Shown: positions 9,942-19,658 of the stretch, one piece after another
Position numbering within the stretch: the first letter of the stretch is position 1
How the letters are laid out: the number at the start of each line of letters is the position of its first letter
Source of the DNA: an uncultured SAR86 cluster bacterium
GTDB lineage: Bacteria > Pseudomonadota > Gammaproteobacteria > Magnimaribacterales > D2472
NCBI GenBank assembly: GCA_902593675.1
Contig: CACJJI010000001.1
Location: 186,001 to 250,000 of the forward strand
Direction: 5' to 3'
Length of the DNA stretch: 64,000 nucleotides
Program-made: the position numbers and the translations under genes
The notes under the pieces: generated by a model
What the model saw: the letters and a program-made list of their open reading frames with translations, nothing else
Databases searched by the model: none
Told to the model about the DNA's origin: nothing

Positions 9942-11169
9942 ACGAAAGAGCCCTCTTACGTTTTGCTATATTATTAGAAACAACCATATGGTCAATTACC
10001 GGAGCAAACAAATTAGCAAATAAAATAGCCAACATCATCCCTTCTGGAAAAGCGGGGTTAATTACTCTAATCAAAATAACAGTTACGCCTATCAGAGCAC
10101 CGTATATCCAACGTCCTGTATTTGTACCGGAGCCTGAGACGGGTTCTGTTGCCATGAAAACTAAACCAAACGCAAAACTCCCAATCACAAAATGCCAATA
10201 CCAAGGAACTTGAAACATAGGATTAGTATCTGATCCAACTATATTTAAAATCGATGACATGACAATCATTCCAAGAAAAGTACCTAAAATAATTCTATAT
10301 GAGGCAACGCCTGTCCCTAAAAGGATAAGCATAGCAATTCCAATTGCTATAACAGACGTCTCGCCGACAGATCCTGGTATATTTCCAATAAATGCATCAA
10401 ACCAAGAAAAATTATCACTAAGACCCTGTAAACCTCCTTCTGCTGCATAACCAAGTGGTGTTGCCCCACTAAAACCCTCTGGGGTAATACCTGTATCAGA
10501 AAGACCAGCTATCCAAACTTTATCACCGGATAACTGTGACGGATATGCAAAATATAAAAATGCTCTTCCAGTAAGAGCTGGATTTAGAAAGTTTTTGCCA
10601 GTTCCACCAAATACCTCTTTGCCAATTACAATTCCAAAAGTGATTCCCATTGCGGCCTGCCATAGAGGTAGATCCGGTGGACAGCTTAAAGCAAATAAGA
10701 TAGATGAAACAAATAGACCTTCATTAATTTCATGTTTACGTACTACAGCAAAAAGAATCTCCCAAAGGATTCCTACTGCAAATGTTACGGCGTAGATTGG
10801 AACAAAATAAACGGCACCGATCCACATTTTTGTTAGAAAACTATCGTTTGAGTAGCCAACTAAATTAATCAAAGCATGATGCCAATCATTTGTATTAGCA
10901 GAACCAACTAATGTCAAATAATCTAAGGTTTGATTTCCAATATTATACATTCCAAAAAACATTGCTGGAAATGCTGCCAACCAGACAATTACCATAATTC
11001 TTTGAATATCAATCGAATCTCTTACATGAATAGGATTTGTTGTTTTGTGCGTCGAAGAGAAAATAAAATTCTCAATTGCATCATAAATTGGGAACCATTT
11101 TGCTTGAGCTCCCCCAGGCATAAATTTTGGCTTAATAGTTTCATTGATTGATCTAAGCCAAGCTTTCAT
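9934..11169 (-). CDS. nqrB: Na+-translocating NADH:quinone reductase subunit B
   Basis: Large membrane subunit that carries covalent FMN and riboflavin and forms much of the Na+ pathway. The ApbE target motif GFSGATPLG places FMN on T237 (T236 in Vibrio). Around ten membrane helices are recognisable, as is the conserved segment GGTGKNFLNPALTGRAFLYFAYP. The length of 411 residues is normal. Its ATG overlaps the nqrA stop by 4 bp (ATGA type). Confidence 0.97.
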   Translation of the reverse strand: MKAWLRSINETIKPKFMPGGAQAKWFPIYDAIENFIFSSTHKTTNPIHVRDSIDIQRIMVIVWLAAFPAMFFGMYNIGNQTLDYLTLVGSANTNDWHHALINLVGYSNDSFLTKMWIGAVYFVPIYAVTFAVGILWEILFAVVRKHEINEGLFVSSILFALSCPPDLPLWQAAMGITFGIVIGKEVFGGTGKNFLNPALTGRAFLYFAYPSQLSGDKVWIAGLSDTGITPEGFSGATPLGYAAEGGLQGLSDNFSWFDAFIGNIPGSVGETSVIAIGIAMLILLGTGVASYRIILGTFLGMIVMSSILNIVGSDTNPMFQVPWYWHFVIGSFAFGLVFMATEPVSGSGTNTGRWIYGALIGVTVILIRVINPAFPEGMMLAILFANLFAPVIDHMVVSNNIAKRKRALSYE

Positions 11170-12500
11170 TTGAATTCCTCGTACATTTTTTCTAAATTCG
11201 AATCAAGGATTGATTGATAATCGTATTTACTTGGACAAACGTAACTTGCTAAAGCAACATCCTCAGGGGCTAATTCTAGAACACCTAATTTTTCCCCAAG
11301 CTCAATATCTAGAGTAACTAAACTTTTTAAAAGCTGAGTCATTAAAATATTTAAAGGCATAATTTCTTGATATGAGGATATTGGAACAATCGCCCTATTA
11401 CCTCCATTCATTGCAACATTAAAAGTGAAGCTTTGAGGCTTAATCCAACTTGAGATAAAGGCTGGTAATTTTGAATGTAGTTTTGATCCAGGCATAGCCC
11501 AATTAAACAGAATATCATTTGATTCATCTGGGAGAATGGAGACCTGGTTATCAAATGAGCCTAAATAATTCATTACATTTTCACCAGTATGCCCATTCAA
11601 AACAGAGCCAGATATCACTCTGGAATTATCAAGGATTTTGCCTGCTGTAAGTTCTGATAAATTAGATCCATATTTCACTTTTAATATTTTTGGATCATGA
11701 GCATTTGGCCCTCCAATAGATACATTTTTATCTGAGCGTAAATTTTTGTGCTGAAGAAGATATCCTAATGAAATAACTTCTTGCCAAGAGACGCTCCAAA
11801 CCGACCTATTTTGACCAACTGGATAAAGAAAATGTATATGGGTTCCAACTAAACCAGCTGGGTGAGGACCTTCGAATTGGTTATAACTTACTGCTTCAAC
11901 AGATTTATCAAAATCTTCATTTTGAAAGGAACAAAAAATTTTAATTTCATCATTGATAGATTGAATAAATTTAAGGCCTTTATTAAAGAGATCTTGGTCA
12001 AACTTGATTAATTCATGAGGATCAACAGAGAGAGGATTTGTATCGCAAGCATTAACAAATATCGCTGAAGGCAATTCACTTGGAACAGGCATTCTGTTGT
12101 ATGGTCTGGTACGAAAATATGCCAAAGCCCCAGTATCGACTAAAAAGTCAATTGGATTAGAATAATCACTCAGATCGAATTTTAATGAATCAAGAGACTC
12201 ATCCGTTTCAATGATAAGTGATAAGAATCGTCTTTTTTCACCCCTGTTAATTGACTTAACAATTCCAGACGAAGGAGCTGTGATATATGTTCCAGGATTT
12301 TTTTTATTTTCAAATAATTTTTGACCTGAAAGTACTGTATCACCTTCATCCACCATCATCGTTGGTTTAAGACCAACAAAATCTGCTCCTAATAATGCAA
12401 TAGAGTTAATAGCAGTAGAGGAATCCATATCCAAAGATGGATTTCCAGAGATTGGTAAATTAAGGCCTTTTTTGGTTTTAATCACAGTACCCTTCAACAA
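11166..12500 (-). CDS. nqrA: Na+-translocating NADH:quinone reductase subunit A
   Basis: Cytoplasmic subunit with ubiquinone-binding function, first gene of the nqr cluster. It begins MLKGTVIKTKKGLNLPISG and contains KPTMMVDEGDTVLSGQKLF, typical of NqrA and RnfC barrel-sandwich domains. At 444 residues it matches the family. The start codon is TTG (12500-12498), with a second TTG directly after it; no ATG lies upstream in frame and no clear Shine-Dalgarno is seen. This suggests translation starts weakly or is helped by read-through from the GAPDH gene 37 bp upstream. Confidence 0.95.
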   Translation of the reverse strand: MLKGTVIKTKKGLNLPISGNPSLDMDSSTAINSIALLGADFVGLKPTMMVDEGDTVLSGQKLFENKKNPGTYITAPSSGIVKSINRGEKRRFLSLIIETDESLDSLKFDLSDYSNPIDFLVDTGALAYFRTRPYNRMPVPSELPSAIFVNACDTNPLSVDPHELIKFDQDLFNKGLKFIQSINDEIKIFCSFQNEDFDKSVEAVSYNQFEGPHPAGLVGTHIHFLYPVGQNRSVWSVSWQEVISLGYLLQHKNLRSDKNVSIGGPNAHDPKILKVKYGSNLSELTAGKILDNSRVISGSVLNGHTGENVMNYLGSFDNQVSILPDESNDILFNWAMPGSKLHSKLPAFISSWIKPQSFTFNVAMNGGNRAIVPISSYQEIMPLNILMTQLLKSLVTLDIELGEKLGVLELAPEDVALASYVCPSKYDYQSILDSNLEKMYEEFK

Positions 12501-12537
12501 AAGATGGGTGAATTATAAATGGAAATATCAGCTGTTT

Positions 12538-14034
12538 CTATACCGAATCTTCAATTGCTTTGGGAAATCTTTGAAGGTCGATTGATGCTACTTTTCTTGT
12601 CAGATTTAGTACTTGCTTAGTGTAGCCATATTCATTGTCATACCAACAATATAAAGTTACCTGTTTGCCATCTGCTATAGTCGCCTGAGAGTCTATGATT
12701 GTTGCATATGAGCTTGAATAAAAGTCAGTTGATACAGCCTCTGGCGAGTTAGTGTATCCAATGATTTCTCTATATTTACTCGCAAAAGCAGATTTTTTCA
12801 AGAACTCATTCAATGCATCCCTATCAACTTCATTTTCTAAATTTAAAACCAGAACAGCTAAACTTACATTGGGAGTTGGAACTCTGATTGCATTGCCAGT
12901 TAACTTATCTTTTAGTTCAGGAATAGCTTTAGAGACAGCTTTTACAGCACCAGTCGTAGTAATAACCATGTTCAAGGGCGCGCTTCGACCTCTTCGATCT
13001 CCTTTATGAAAATTATCAATTAAATTTTGATCATTTGTATAAGAGTGAACAGTTTCAATATGACCATTTGATATACCGTAATGATCGCTGATCAATTTAA
13101 GGACTGGAACTATGGCATTAGTTGTGCATGATGCAGCTGAAATAATCTGATCAGATGATTGCAAAGCTGAATCATTGACGCCAAAGACAATATTCCTGAT
13201 ATCACCCTTTGCGGGAGCAGTTAAAATCACTTTTGATGCACCACAGCTTATGTGCTGAGACAACGACTCTTCATCACGCCATATACCAGTATTATCAATC
13301 ACGATTGGAGAGTTAATGTTTAAATCTGAATAATTAACATCCGAAGGTGAATTTGCATAAATAAATTTTACTGGATTGCCATTAATAACTAAAAGTTCAT
13401 TTTCAAGATCAACTCTTATCGTTCCATCAAATCTTCCATGCACGGAATCTCGTCTTAGCAGACTTGCACGTTTGATTAGATCATTTTCACCAGTCCTCCT
13501 AACAACTACGCCTTTAAGACGGAAATAATTTCCTGGACCAGTTGTTTGAGCTAGCATTCTTGCCATCAACCTTCCAATCCTGCCAAAGCCATAAAGAACA
13601 ATATCTTGAGGCTGTTCAGGTCTTTTGGTGGAAATTCCATCAACATTAATTTGCTCTTTCAAAAAATTATCTATTGAGTCTGGATTATTTGATAGGTCAT
13701 CAAAAAAAGGACATCTCATTGCAAGCTCACCTATATCCACTTCGCAATCCGGAAGATCCATTTTGCTAAGTCTCTCAAGCAAAGGATATGTTTCTAATTC
13801 ACTTAACTCATTTTCCTCAATTTGCCTGACAAATCTATGTGCATGCATAATGTCGATGGGAGATTTGTTAACAAGGGATTGTCCATAAATCATAATATGA
13901 ATTCCATGCCTATAAAGTCTCCCTACAATAGGGACCATTAATTCTGCTAGACCTTCTCTCCACTTCCAATCACCAAAGTAATCATCGATTTTTTCTCGAG
14001 AACGTAAATCGGGATTTTTAGTAAGATCAGTCAT
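12538..14034 (-). CDS. gap: Glyceraldehyde-3-phosphate dehydrogenase, long form with N-terminal extension
   Basis: Interconverts glyceraldehyde-3-phosphate and 1,3-bisphosphoglycerate. The NAD-binding glycine motif YGFGRIGRLMARM begins near residue 148, the catalytic cysteine is C303 in SAASCTTNAIVP and the base is H330 in HSYTND. Classical GAPDH is about 335 residues; this one has an extra N-terminal domain of about 140 residues (starting MTDLTKNPDLRSREKIDDYF) of unknown role. The same long form sits beside nqr and mfd in Pseudomonas, so the neighbourhood is old. It begins 3 bp after the acyl-CoA dehydrogenase upstream and lies 37 bp ahead of nqrA. The direction of the reaction in vivo cannot be told. 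Confidence 0.92.
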   Translation of the reverse strand: MTDLTKNPDLRSREKIDDYFGDWKWREGLAELMVPIVGRLYRHGIHIMIYGQSLVNKSPIDIMHAHRFVRQIEENELSELETYPLLERLSKMDLPDCEVDIGELAMRCPFFDDLSNNPDSIDNFLKEQINVDGISTKRPEQPQDIVLYGFGRIGRLMARMLAQTTGPGNYFRLKGVVVRRTGENDLIKRASLLRRDSVHGRFDGTIRVDLENELLVINGNPVKFIYANSPSDVNYSDLNINSPIVIDNTGIWRDEESLSQHISCGASKVILTAPAKGDIRNIVFGVNDSALQSSDQIISAASCTTNAIVPVLKLISDHYGISNGHIETVHSYTNDQNLIDNFHKGDRRGRSAPLNMVITTTGAVKAVSKAIPELKDKLTGNAIRVPTPNVSLAVLVLNLENEVDRDALNEFLKKSAFASKYREIIGYTNSPEAVSTDFYSSSYATIIDSQATIADGKQVTLYCWYDNEYGYTKQVLNLTRKVASIDLQRFPKAIEDSV

Positions 14035-14037
14035 TAA

Positions 14038-15144
14038 TTATTTTGCTTTATATTTATTAATATGGTGCTGAGTATTGCCAAACATAGAATCAATGGCTGT
14101 AAATCTCTTTAGGTAGTGACCAATAGACATTTCATTACTAACGCCCATGCCACCATGTAATTGAACCGCATGCTGACCCACCAATCTTCCAGCCTTTCCA
14201 ACTTGAACTTTTAATGCTGAGATAGTGTTTCTAGTCTCTGGATCATCTGAGTCAAGTTGAAGAGTTGCCTTAATCAATAGAGATTTAGTGAGCTCGGTTT
14301 CAATAAACATATCAACCATACGATGTTGTAAAACTTGGAAATTGCTAATAGGCTGCGCAAACTGTTCACGCTCTTTTGTATATTGGACTGTTTTCATATA
14401 TGAGGCTGTCATTGCACCTACGGCTTCTGCACTAATACACAAAATAGATATATCTAGCATTTTGTTAAACAATAATTCAGCCTCATCCCCTATTGCCAAA
14501 ATTGATTCTAAACTCAGCACAACATTTTCAAAGGTTAGTTCCCCACATGTTTGTCCATCCAATGTTTTAAAGCTTTGGATAGATAAACCCTCAACATCAG
14601 CTTCAACAAGAACCAAGGCAGGAGAATTGTCATGAGTAGCCAGTACTATAAATTGATCAGCATTTCCTCCATTCAGTACCAACGACTTAGACCCATTAAG
14701 ACTATAAACATTGGCATCCTTAGATACTGTTGTATGACAATCTAAAAAATTATAGCCAATATTGGGTTCAGCATAAGCTACTGATACTTGGTGCTCACCC
14801 GAAATAATTTTTTCAATAATAGAACTTTTTTCTGGGTGGTTTGAGCCTTCTAAAATAGTGCCACTCATTACCACCGAACTTAAATAAGGTTCCACAACCA
14901 AAGCTTTACCAAATTCCTCAAACAATACAGTGAGTTCGATTGGTCCAAAATTAAAACCCCCGTTATCCTCCTTAAAGGGAACTGCTAGCCAGCCTAGCTC
15001 TGCAAATTGTTTCCAATTGTCCTCGCTATAACCATAATCAGAATCTAATATTTTCTCCCTATCAATAAAATCATAGTTGGTTTCACAAAATTTAAGCACT
15101 TGTTCACGGAGCATGTTCTGCTCATCAGAATAATTTAAATTCAT
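14038..15144 (-). CDS. Acyl-CoA dehydrogenase, small-subunit type (PimD/FadE27-like)
   Basis: Flavoprotein that introduces the alpha,beta double bond in acyl-CoA and passes electrons to ETF. At 368 residues, next to a roughly 390-residue paralogue, it fits the smaller partner of heteromeric alpha2-beta2 acyl-CoA dehydrogenases such as PimC/PimD or mycobacterial FadE26/FadE27. The N-terminus MNLNYSDEQNMLREQVLKF and the C-terminal AVQLHGGMGVSNEMSIGHYLKRF are typical. The flavin contact motifs of the middle domain (VSVAYAEPN) are less canonical than in the large partner. It starts 2 bp after the large subunit. The actual chain length or substrate class is not visible. Confidence 0.85.
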   Translation of the reverse strand: MNLNYSDEQNMLREQVLKFCETNYDFIDREKILDSDYGYSEDNWKQFAELGWLAVPFKEDNGGFNFGPIELTVLFEEFGKALVVEPYLSSVVMSGTILEGSNHPEKSSIIEKIISGEHQVSVAYAEPNIGYNFLDCHTTVSKDANVYSLNGSKSLVLNGGNADQFIVLATHDNSPALVLVEADVEGLSIQSFKTLDGQTCGELTFENVVLSLESILAIGDEAELLFNKMLDISILCISAEAVGAMTASYMKTVQYTKEREQFAQPISNFQVLQHRMVDMFIETELTKSLLIKATLQLDSDDPETRNTISALKVQVGKAGRLVGQHAVQLHGGMGVSNEMSIGHYLKRFTAIDSMFGNTQHHINKYKAK

Positions 15145-15146
15145 TT

Positions 15147-16319
15147 TTATACTCCCAATATAGCTTTAGCGATAATATTTTTTTGAATCTCATTACTTCC
15201 ACCATATATAGATGTTTTTCTATAGTTTAGATATTGAGCAACGGATGGGCTGGCATAATCTGGACCAGCAGGTGTTCTGTTTGTATCAAACCCATCTGGA
15301 CCTTCATATGGCAGAATGTATTGACCTGCAGCTTCGACAAAAAGTTCAGTTAATCTTTGTTGAATTTCAGTCCCACGAATTTTTAAGATAGAAGACTCAG
15401 CTCCAGGATGACCTCCCTCAGCAATTGCAGCCAAGGTTCTCAATTCAGTAAATTCTAAAGCCTCAAGATCAATTTCTAATTCAGCAATCTTTTTTGATAA
15501 ATCTGCATCGTTATATTCAGAAGTAATATTTTTCAGTTTTTCAAGCTGGACCTTTACTACTGGTACGCCTGCAATTCCAAATCTTTCATGAGCTAAAAGA
15601 AATTTAGCATAAGTCCAACCTTTGCCCTCTTCACCTATTAATTGATCGGCTGGAACCTTAACATCTGTGAAGAAAACAGAATTAACTTCATGATCACCAT
15701 CAATTGTAATAATTGGTTTAACCTCAATGCCTGGCGAATTCATATCAATTAAAAGAAAAGAGATGCCTTCTTGTTTTTTCTGAGTAGTTTCTGTTCTAAC
15801 TAAACAAAAAATCCAATCTGCATTTTGAGCAAGTGTTGTCCATGTTTTAGATCCATTTACAACGTAATGATTACCCTCTAAAACTGCCTTGGTTTTTAGG
15901 GATGCTAGATCGGAGCCAGAACCTGGTTCAGAGTATCCTTGACACCACCAAGTATTGAACTCAAGAATATCTGGTAAAAATCTATCTTTTTGTTCTTGGT
16001 TACCAAATGTGTATATAACTGGGCCAACCATGCTTAACCCAAAGGGCAATATTGTTGGGCATTGAGCTAATGCAAGTTCATTTAAAAATAAATAAATTTG
16101 CACTGGAGACCAGCCAGTTCCTCCATACTCAACAGGCCAGTTATATCCCATCCAACCCTTGCTATGAATAAATTTATGAAAATCAATCATATCTTGTTTT
16201 GAAAGAGCTGTGCCCTTTTCCTGTTTTTCCCTTACATGCGCAGGAAATTCTGATCCATTTAAACCAGCTCTTATTTCCTCTTGAAATTGAAGATCTTGTT
16301 CTGAAAAACTTATATCCAT
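15147..16319 (-). CDS. Acyl-CoA dehydrogenase, large-subunit type (PimC-like)
   Basis: Large partner of the heteromeric acyl-CoA dehydrogenase. The track starts at 16370, but the alignment-typical N-terminus MDISFSEQDLQFQEEIR begins at ATG 16319, and the 17 extra residues upstream are lysine/asparagine-rich and would overlap the promoter zone; I use 16319 (390 aa). Family motifs are GWMGYNWPVEYGGTGWSPVQ, the flavin-contact segment CQGYSEPGSGSDLASLKTKA, and the C-terminal YGGSNEIQKNIIAKAILGV. The wording closely resembles pimeloyl-CoA dehydrogenase large subunits as I know them. It is divergent from mfd, 54 bp apart. Confidence 0.88.
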   Translation of the reverse strand: MDISFSEQDLQFQEEIRAGLNGSEFPAHVREKQEKGTALSKQDMIDFHKFIHSKGWMGYNWPVEYGGTGWSPVQIYLFLNELALAQCPTILPFGLSMVGPVIYTFGNQEQKDRFLPDILEFNTWWCQGYSEPGSGSDLASLKTKAVLEGNHYVVNGSKTWTTLAQNADWIFCLVRTETTQKKQEGISFLLIDMNSPGIEVKPIITIDGDHEVNSVFFTDVKVPADQLIGEEGKGWTYAKFLLAHERFGIAGVPVVKVQLEKLKNITSEYNDADLSKKIAELEIDLEALEFTELRTLAAIAEGGHPGAESSILKIRGTEIQQRLTELFVEAAGQYILPYEGPDGFDTNRTPAGPDYASPSVAQYLNYRKTSIYGGSNEIQKNIIAKAILGV

Positions 16320-16358
16320 GTTAGTGTTCCTGTTTTTATGATTATTCTTTAGGCGCAA

Positions 16359-16366
16359 ATTATACT
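16359..16366. promoter_or_regulatory. Overlapping divergent -10 elements between the acyl-CoA dehydrogenase operon and mfd
   Basis: A perfect minus-strand TATAAT (16364-16359) and a plus-strand TATACT (16361-16366) overlap. The plus one would start transcription at about the mfd ATG (16374), which would make the mfd mRNA leaderless or nearly so. The minus one gives a leader of about 35-40 nt for the acyl-CoA dehydrogenase gene. No convincing -35 boxes are seen for either. Confidence 0.4.
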
Positions 16367-16373
16367 GCACGAT

Positions 16374-19300
16374 ATGTTAGAAAAACAGCATGAACCTATA
16401 GCATTTGAGCTAGCTGAATGTATAAAAACACAGAATTATAAGATTTTATATCTTTGTGATTCAGATAAAGAGGCTAGATTGATAAAGAATGAGCTAAAAC
16501 TATTTCTAGATGATAGTGAAATTGGATATTATCCTGAAAGAGAAATACTCCCTTACGATAGGTTTTCAACCGCAGATTCAATCATTCAAGAAAGAATCAG
16601 GCTTTTAAATTCTGATAAAACAAATACCAGCATAATTGTTACCAGTTGTATAAATCTATTTGAAAAATTACCATCAAAAAAATTTTTTGTTGCCAGGAAA
16701 AACTTTAAAACCAATGACTTTTTAACAATCAAAGATTTAACAACAAGTTTGGATGCTTTAAATTATGAACGGACAGATAAAGTTGATGCAATAAATCAAT
16801 ACACCATCAGAGGAGGTGTTGTTGACTTTTTCTCAGGATTTCATCCTCACCCAGTAAGAGTTGATTTTTTTGGAGATCAAATTGATGAAATAAGAGAGTT
16901 TGATCCATTAACACAAAATATGATCAACAAATTATCTGAGTTCCAATTATTTAGTGGCTCAGAGATTAGTTTAGATGATGAATCAATTGGTAAATTTAAA
17001 GATGCATGGAGAAATTATTTTGAAAGTTATGATGAGAGACATTGTGAAATATTTCAAAGCTTAGCTTTAGGAAAATATCCTGAAGGATATGAGATATATA
17101 ACCCTCTTATTCAGTCTGGTGATTCTAATTTACTGGACTACTTTAATGAATTTAAACTTATTAAATCTAGCAAAATCGATCAAGTATTAACTTCTCATCA
17201 AGGTTTTGTTGAGGAAAGATATCTTGAAGAATCAATTGATTCTTCGAGGCCTATATTAAAACCAAAGGACTATATTTTTGAAATTGAAGATCTACAAATA
17301 TATTTGAAATCAGCTGATCAATTTAGTTTTTCAGATCCAAAAATTATTATTGACCGTTCCAAAGAAAAAGATATCCAACTACAAAGACTGTTAGACAAAC
17401 AGGCAAATGGAATAATTGATAGCCTTCTCATTACCTCATCTGAGCAAACTAAATTAGATCAAATCAACAAGAAATTTAAAACAAATATTGCCTCGCTTCC
17501 ATTTACTCTTCAGAGTGGGATTTTTAGTTGCATACATTTACCCGTTCGTTCATTTGTCAGCAAAGACGGAAAGTTTGTTCACTTAAATTTAGATGAGGTG
17601 ATGAATTTAGAAATATTAAATCCTCAACCTACCACAGCAAATCAAGATTCTCTTGTAGAAAAGTTTGAAAATCCATTTCATGATGATGAACTTGTTATAC
17701 ATGTTGATTATGGAGTGGGTATTTATAAAGGCTTAGCGATCTTGAAAACTAATTCAAGCGAAGAAGAATATATTCAAATTGAATACCTTGAAAAAGAAAT
17801 TTTATATGTTCCTATTAGACAGGCCTATTTAGTTTCTAAGTTTCAAGTATCACAAACTCATGGGATTCGTCTTGACTCTTTATCTTCTGCTAAATGGAAA
17901 ATTAAAAAAGATAAAGCAAAAATTAAAGCTCGAGATCATGCGGCGGAGTTACTTGATATTGAATCTAGACGTTCAATAGCTACTTCACATCAGTTAATCT
18001 GCGAAGAAAAGTCTTATCAAGAATTTGATAAAGATTTTCCATATGTTCTAACATCAGATCAAGTGAATTGTATTAGGGATATTTTAAAAGATATGGCTCT
18101 AATTAAGCCTATGAATAGAGTTATATGTGGAGATGTTGGTTTTGGAAAAACTGAAGTTGCAATGAGGGGTGCATTTGTTGCAGTACATGCAAAAAAACAA
18201 GTAATGGTTCTTGCACCTAGCACTGTTTTAGCCAAACAACATTTAGAAAGCTTCACAAAAAGGTTTGTTAATTTCCCTGTAAATATAGAGCTTTTAACAA
18301 GGCATACCTCTTCAAAAAATAAATTAAAAATATACGATGATTTTAAACATGGAAAAATAGATATTTTAATTGGTACTCATGCATTGTTAAATCATGATAT
18401 ATCTCTTGAAAATCTTGGCCTGTTGATAATTGATGAAGAGCATCGTTTTGGAACAAAACAAAAAGAAATTATTAAATCAAGACAGTCAACAACGCATATT
18501 TTATATATGTCGGCTACACCAATACCCAGAACATTAAATCTTGTATATTCGGGGCTAAAAGACTTCTCATATTTATACACACCTCCCCTAGAAAGACTAA
18601 GTGTAAAAACTTTTTTAAATACACAAAATCAGCAAATTATTAAGAATGCAATTGATAGAGAGCTTGCCCGAGGCGGACAGGTGTTTTTGGTACAAAACGA
18701 TATATCAAAAATGGAAGGTTTAAAAACTCAAATTCAAAATTTGGTACCAAACGCAAATATTGATGTTGCTCATGGAAAATTATCTAAAAAAGTCATTACA
18801 AATACAATGAATGGCTTTAATTCCAATTCAATAGATATTCTTATTTGCACGACAATAGTTGAAATGGGATTAGATATCCCGAATGCAAATACAATAATTG
18901 TTATTGATGCGCATAATTTTGGTCTATCACAGTTACATCAATTGAGAGGTCGAGTTGGAAGATCAATGCGACAAGCATATTGTTATTTATTAATTCCAAC
19001 CCCAGACCTTAAAAAAGCACCTAAAGCAAAACTAGATTCATTGGTTAAATATTCAGATCTTGGATCTGGCTACTTTATTGCTCAAGAGGATTTAGAAATT
19101 AGAGGTGCTGGAGATTTTCTGGGTGTTAAACAAAGCGGTCATATAGAGGCTATTGGCCTCAGCATGTATCTCTCAATGCTAAAAAATGCAGTCAATGATC
19201 TCAAGGGTCATCAACAAGAAAAGATATCAGACACTGAAATTAACTTTAATGATCGAGCCTTAATTACTGATTCCTATTTGCCGGTTGCAAATGAAAGATT

Positions 19301-19658
19301 AAAAATTTATAGATCTTTGAATGATGCTTCAAGCGATGCAGAAATTGATAATATACTTGAAGCACTCAAAGATCGATGCGGTAAACCCAATGAAGATTTA
19401 TTAAATCTAATTGAAAGTTCAAAACTGAGGATACTTGCAAATAAGGTTGGTATTAAAAAAATATTTTCGAATCTAGAAAATGCAATGATTACATTTAATG
19501 ATAACTTAACTGATCAAGTTTATAAAAAATTAATTGGATTGATTCAAACTGGATCGGCTAAGATAAAACTTGATAAAGAAAATAAAATAACACTTGATGT
19601 TTCTGAAACAAATAATAAAAGAATCGCTGTTGCTGGGCTCCTGAATGAACTCATTTAA
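16374..19658 (+). CDS. mfd: Transcription-repair coupling factor Mfd
   Basis: Removes RNA polymerase stalled at DNA lesions and recruits UvrA. Order of domains: UvrB-like N-terminal module with YYPEREILPYDRFS and RGGVVDFF; the CarD-like RNA polymerase interaction domain around residues 440-510 (VHVDYGVGIYKGL); a RecG-type helicase with Walker A GDVGFGKTEVAMR near residue 585, the DEEH box IIDEEHRFG near 687 and MSATPIPRT; motif VI QLRGRVGRS; then the TRCF C-terminal domain. At 1094 residues it is some 50 shorter than the E. coli protein, mainly at the N-terminus. No other in-frame Met exists near the start. It overlaps the next gene by 14 bp. Confidence 0.97.
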   Translation: MLEKQHEPIAFELAECIKTQNYKILYLCDSDKEARLIKNELKLFLDDSEIGYYPEREILPYDRFSTADSIIQERIRLLNSDKTNTSIIVTSCINLFEKLPSKKFFVARKNFKTNDFLTIKDLTTSLDALNYERTDKVDAINQYTIRGGVVDFFSGFHPHPVRVDFFGDQIDEIREFDPLTQNMINKLSEFQLFSGSEISLDDESIGKFKDAWRNYFESYDERHCEIFQSLALGKYPEGYEIYNPLIQSGDSNLLDYFNEFKLIKSSKIDQVLTSHQGFVEERYLEESIDSSRPILKPKDYIFEIEDLQIYLKSADQFSFSDPKIIIDRSKEKDIQLQRLLDKQANGIIDSLLITSSEQTKLDQINKKFKTNIASLPFTLQSGIFSCIHLPVRSFVSKDGKFVHLNLDEVMNLEILNPQPTTANQDSLVEKFENPFHDDELVIHVDYGVGIYKGLAILKTNSSEEEYIQIEYLEKEILYVPIRQAYLVSKFQVSQTHGIRLDSLSSAKWKIKKDKAKIKARDHAAELLDIESRRSIATSHQLICEEKSYQEFDKDFPYVLTSDQVNCIRDILKDMALIKPMNRVICGDVGFGKTEVAMRGAFVAVHAKKQVMVLAPSTVLAKQHLESFTKRFVNFPVNIELLTRHTSSKNKLKIYDDFKHGKIDILIGTHALLNHDISLENLGLLIIDEEHRFGTKQKEIIKSRQSTTHILYMSATPIPRTLNLVYSGLKDFSYLYTPPLERLSVKTFLNTQNQQIIKNAIDRELARGGQVFLVQNDISKMEGLKTQIQNLVPNANIDVAHGKLSKKVITNTMNGFNSNSIDILICTTIVEMGLDIPNANTIIVIDAHNFGLSQLHQLRGRVGRSMRQAYCYLLIPTPDLKKAPKAKLDSLVKYSDLGSGYFIAQEDLEIRGAGDFLGVKQSGHIEAIGLSMYLSMLKNAVNDLKGHQQEKISDTEINFNDRALITDSYLPVANERLKIYRSLNDASSDAEIDNILEALKDRCGKPNEDLLNLIESSKLRILANKVGIKKIFSNLENAMITFNDNLTDQVYKKLIGLIQTGSAKIKLDKENKITLDVSETNNKRIAVAGLLNELI

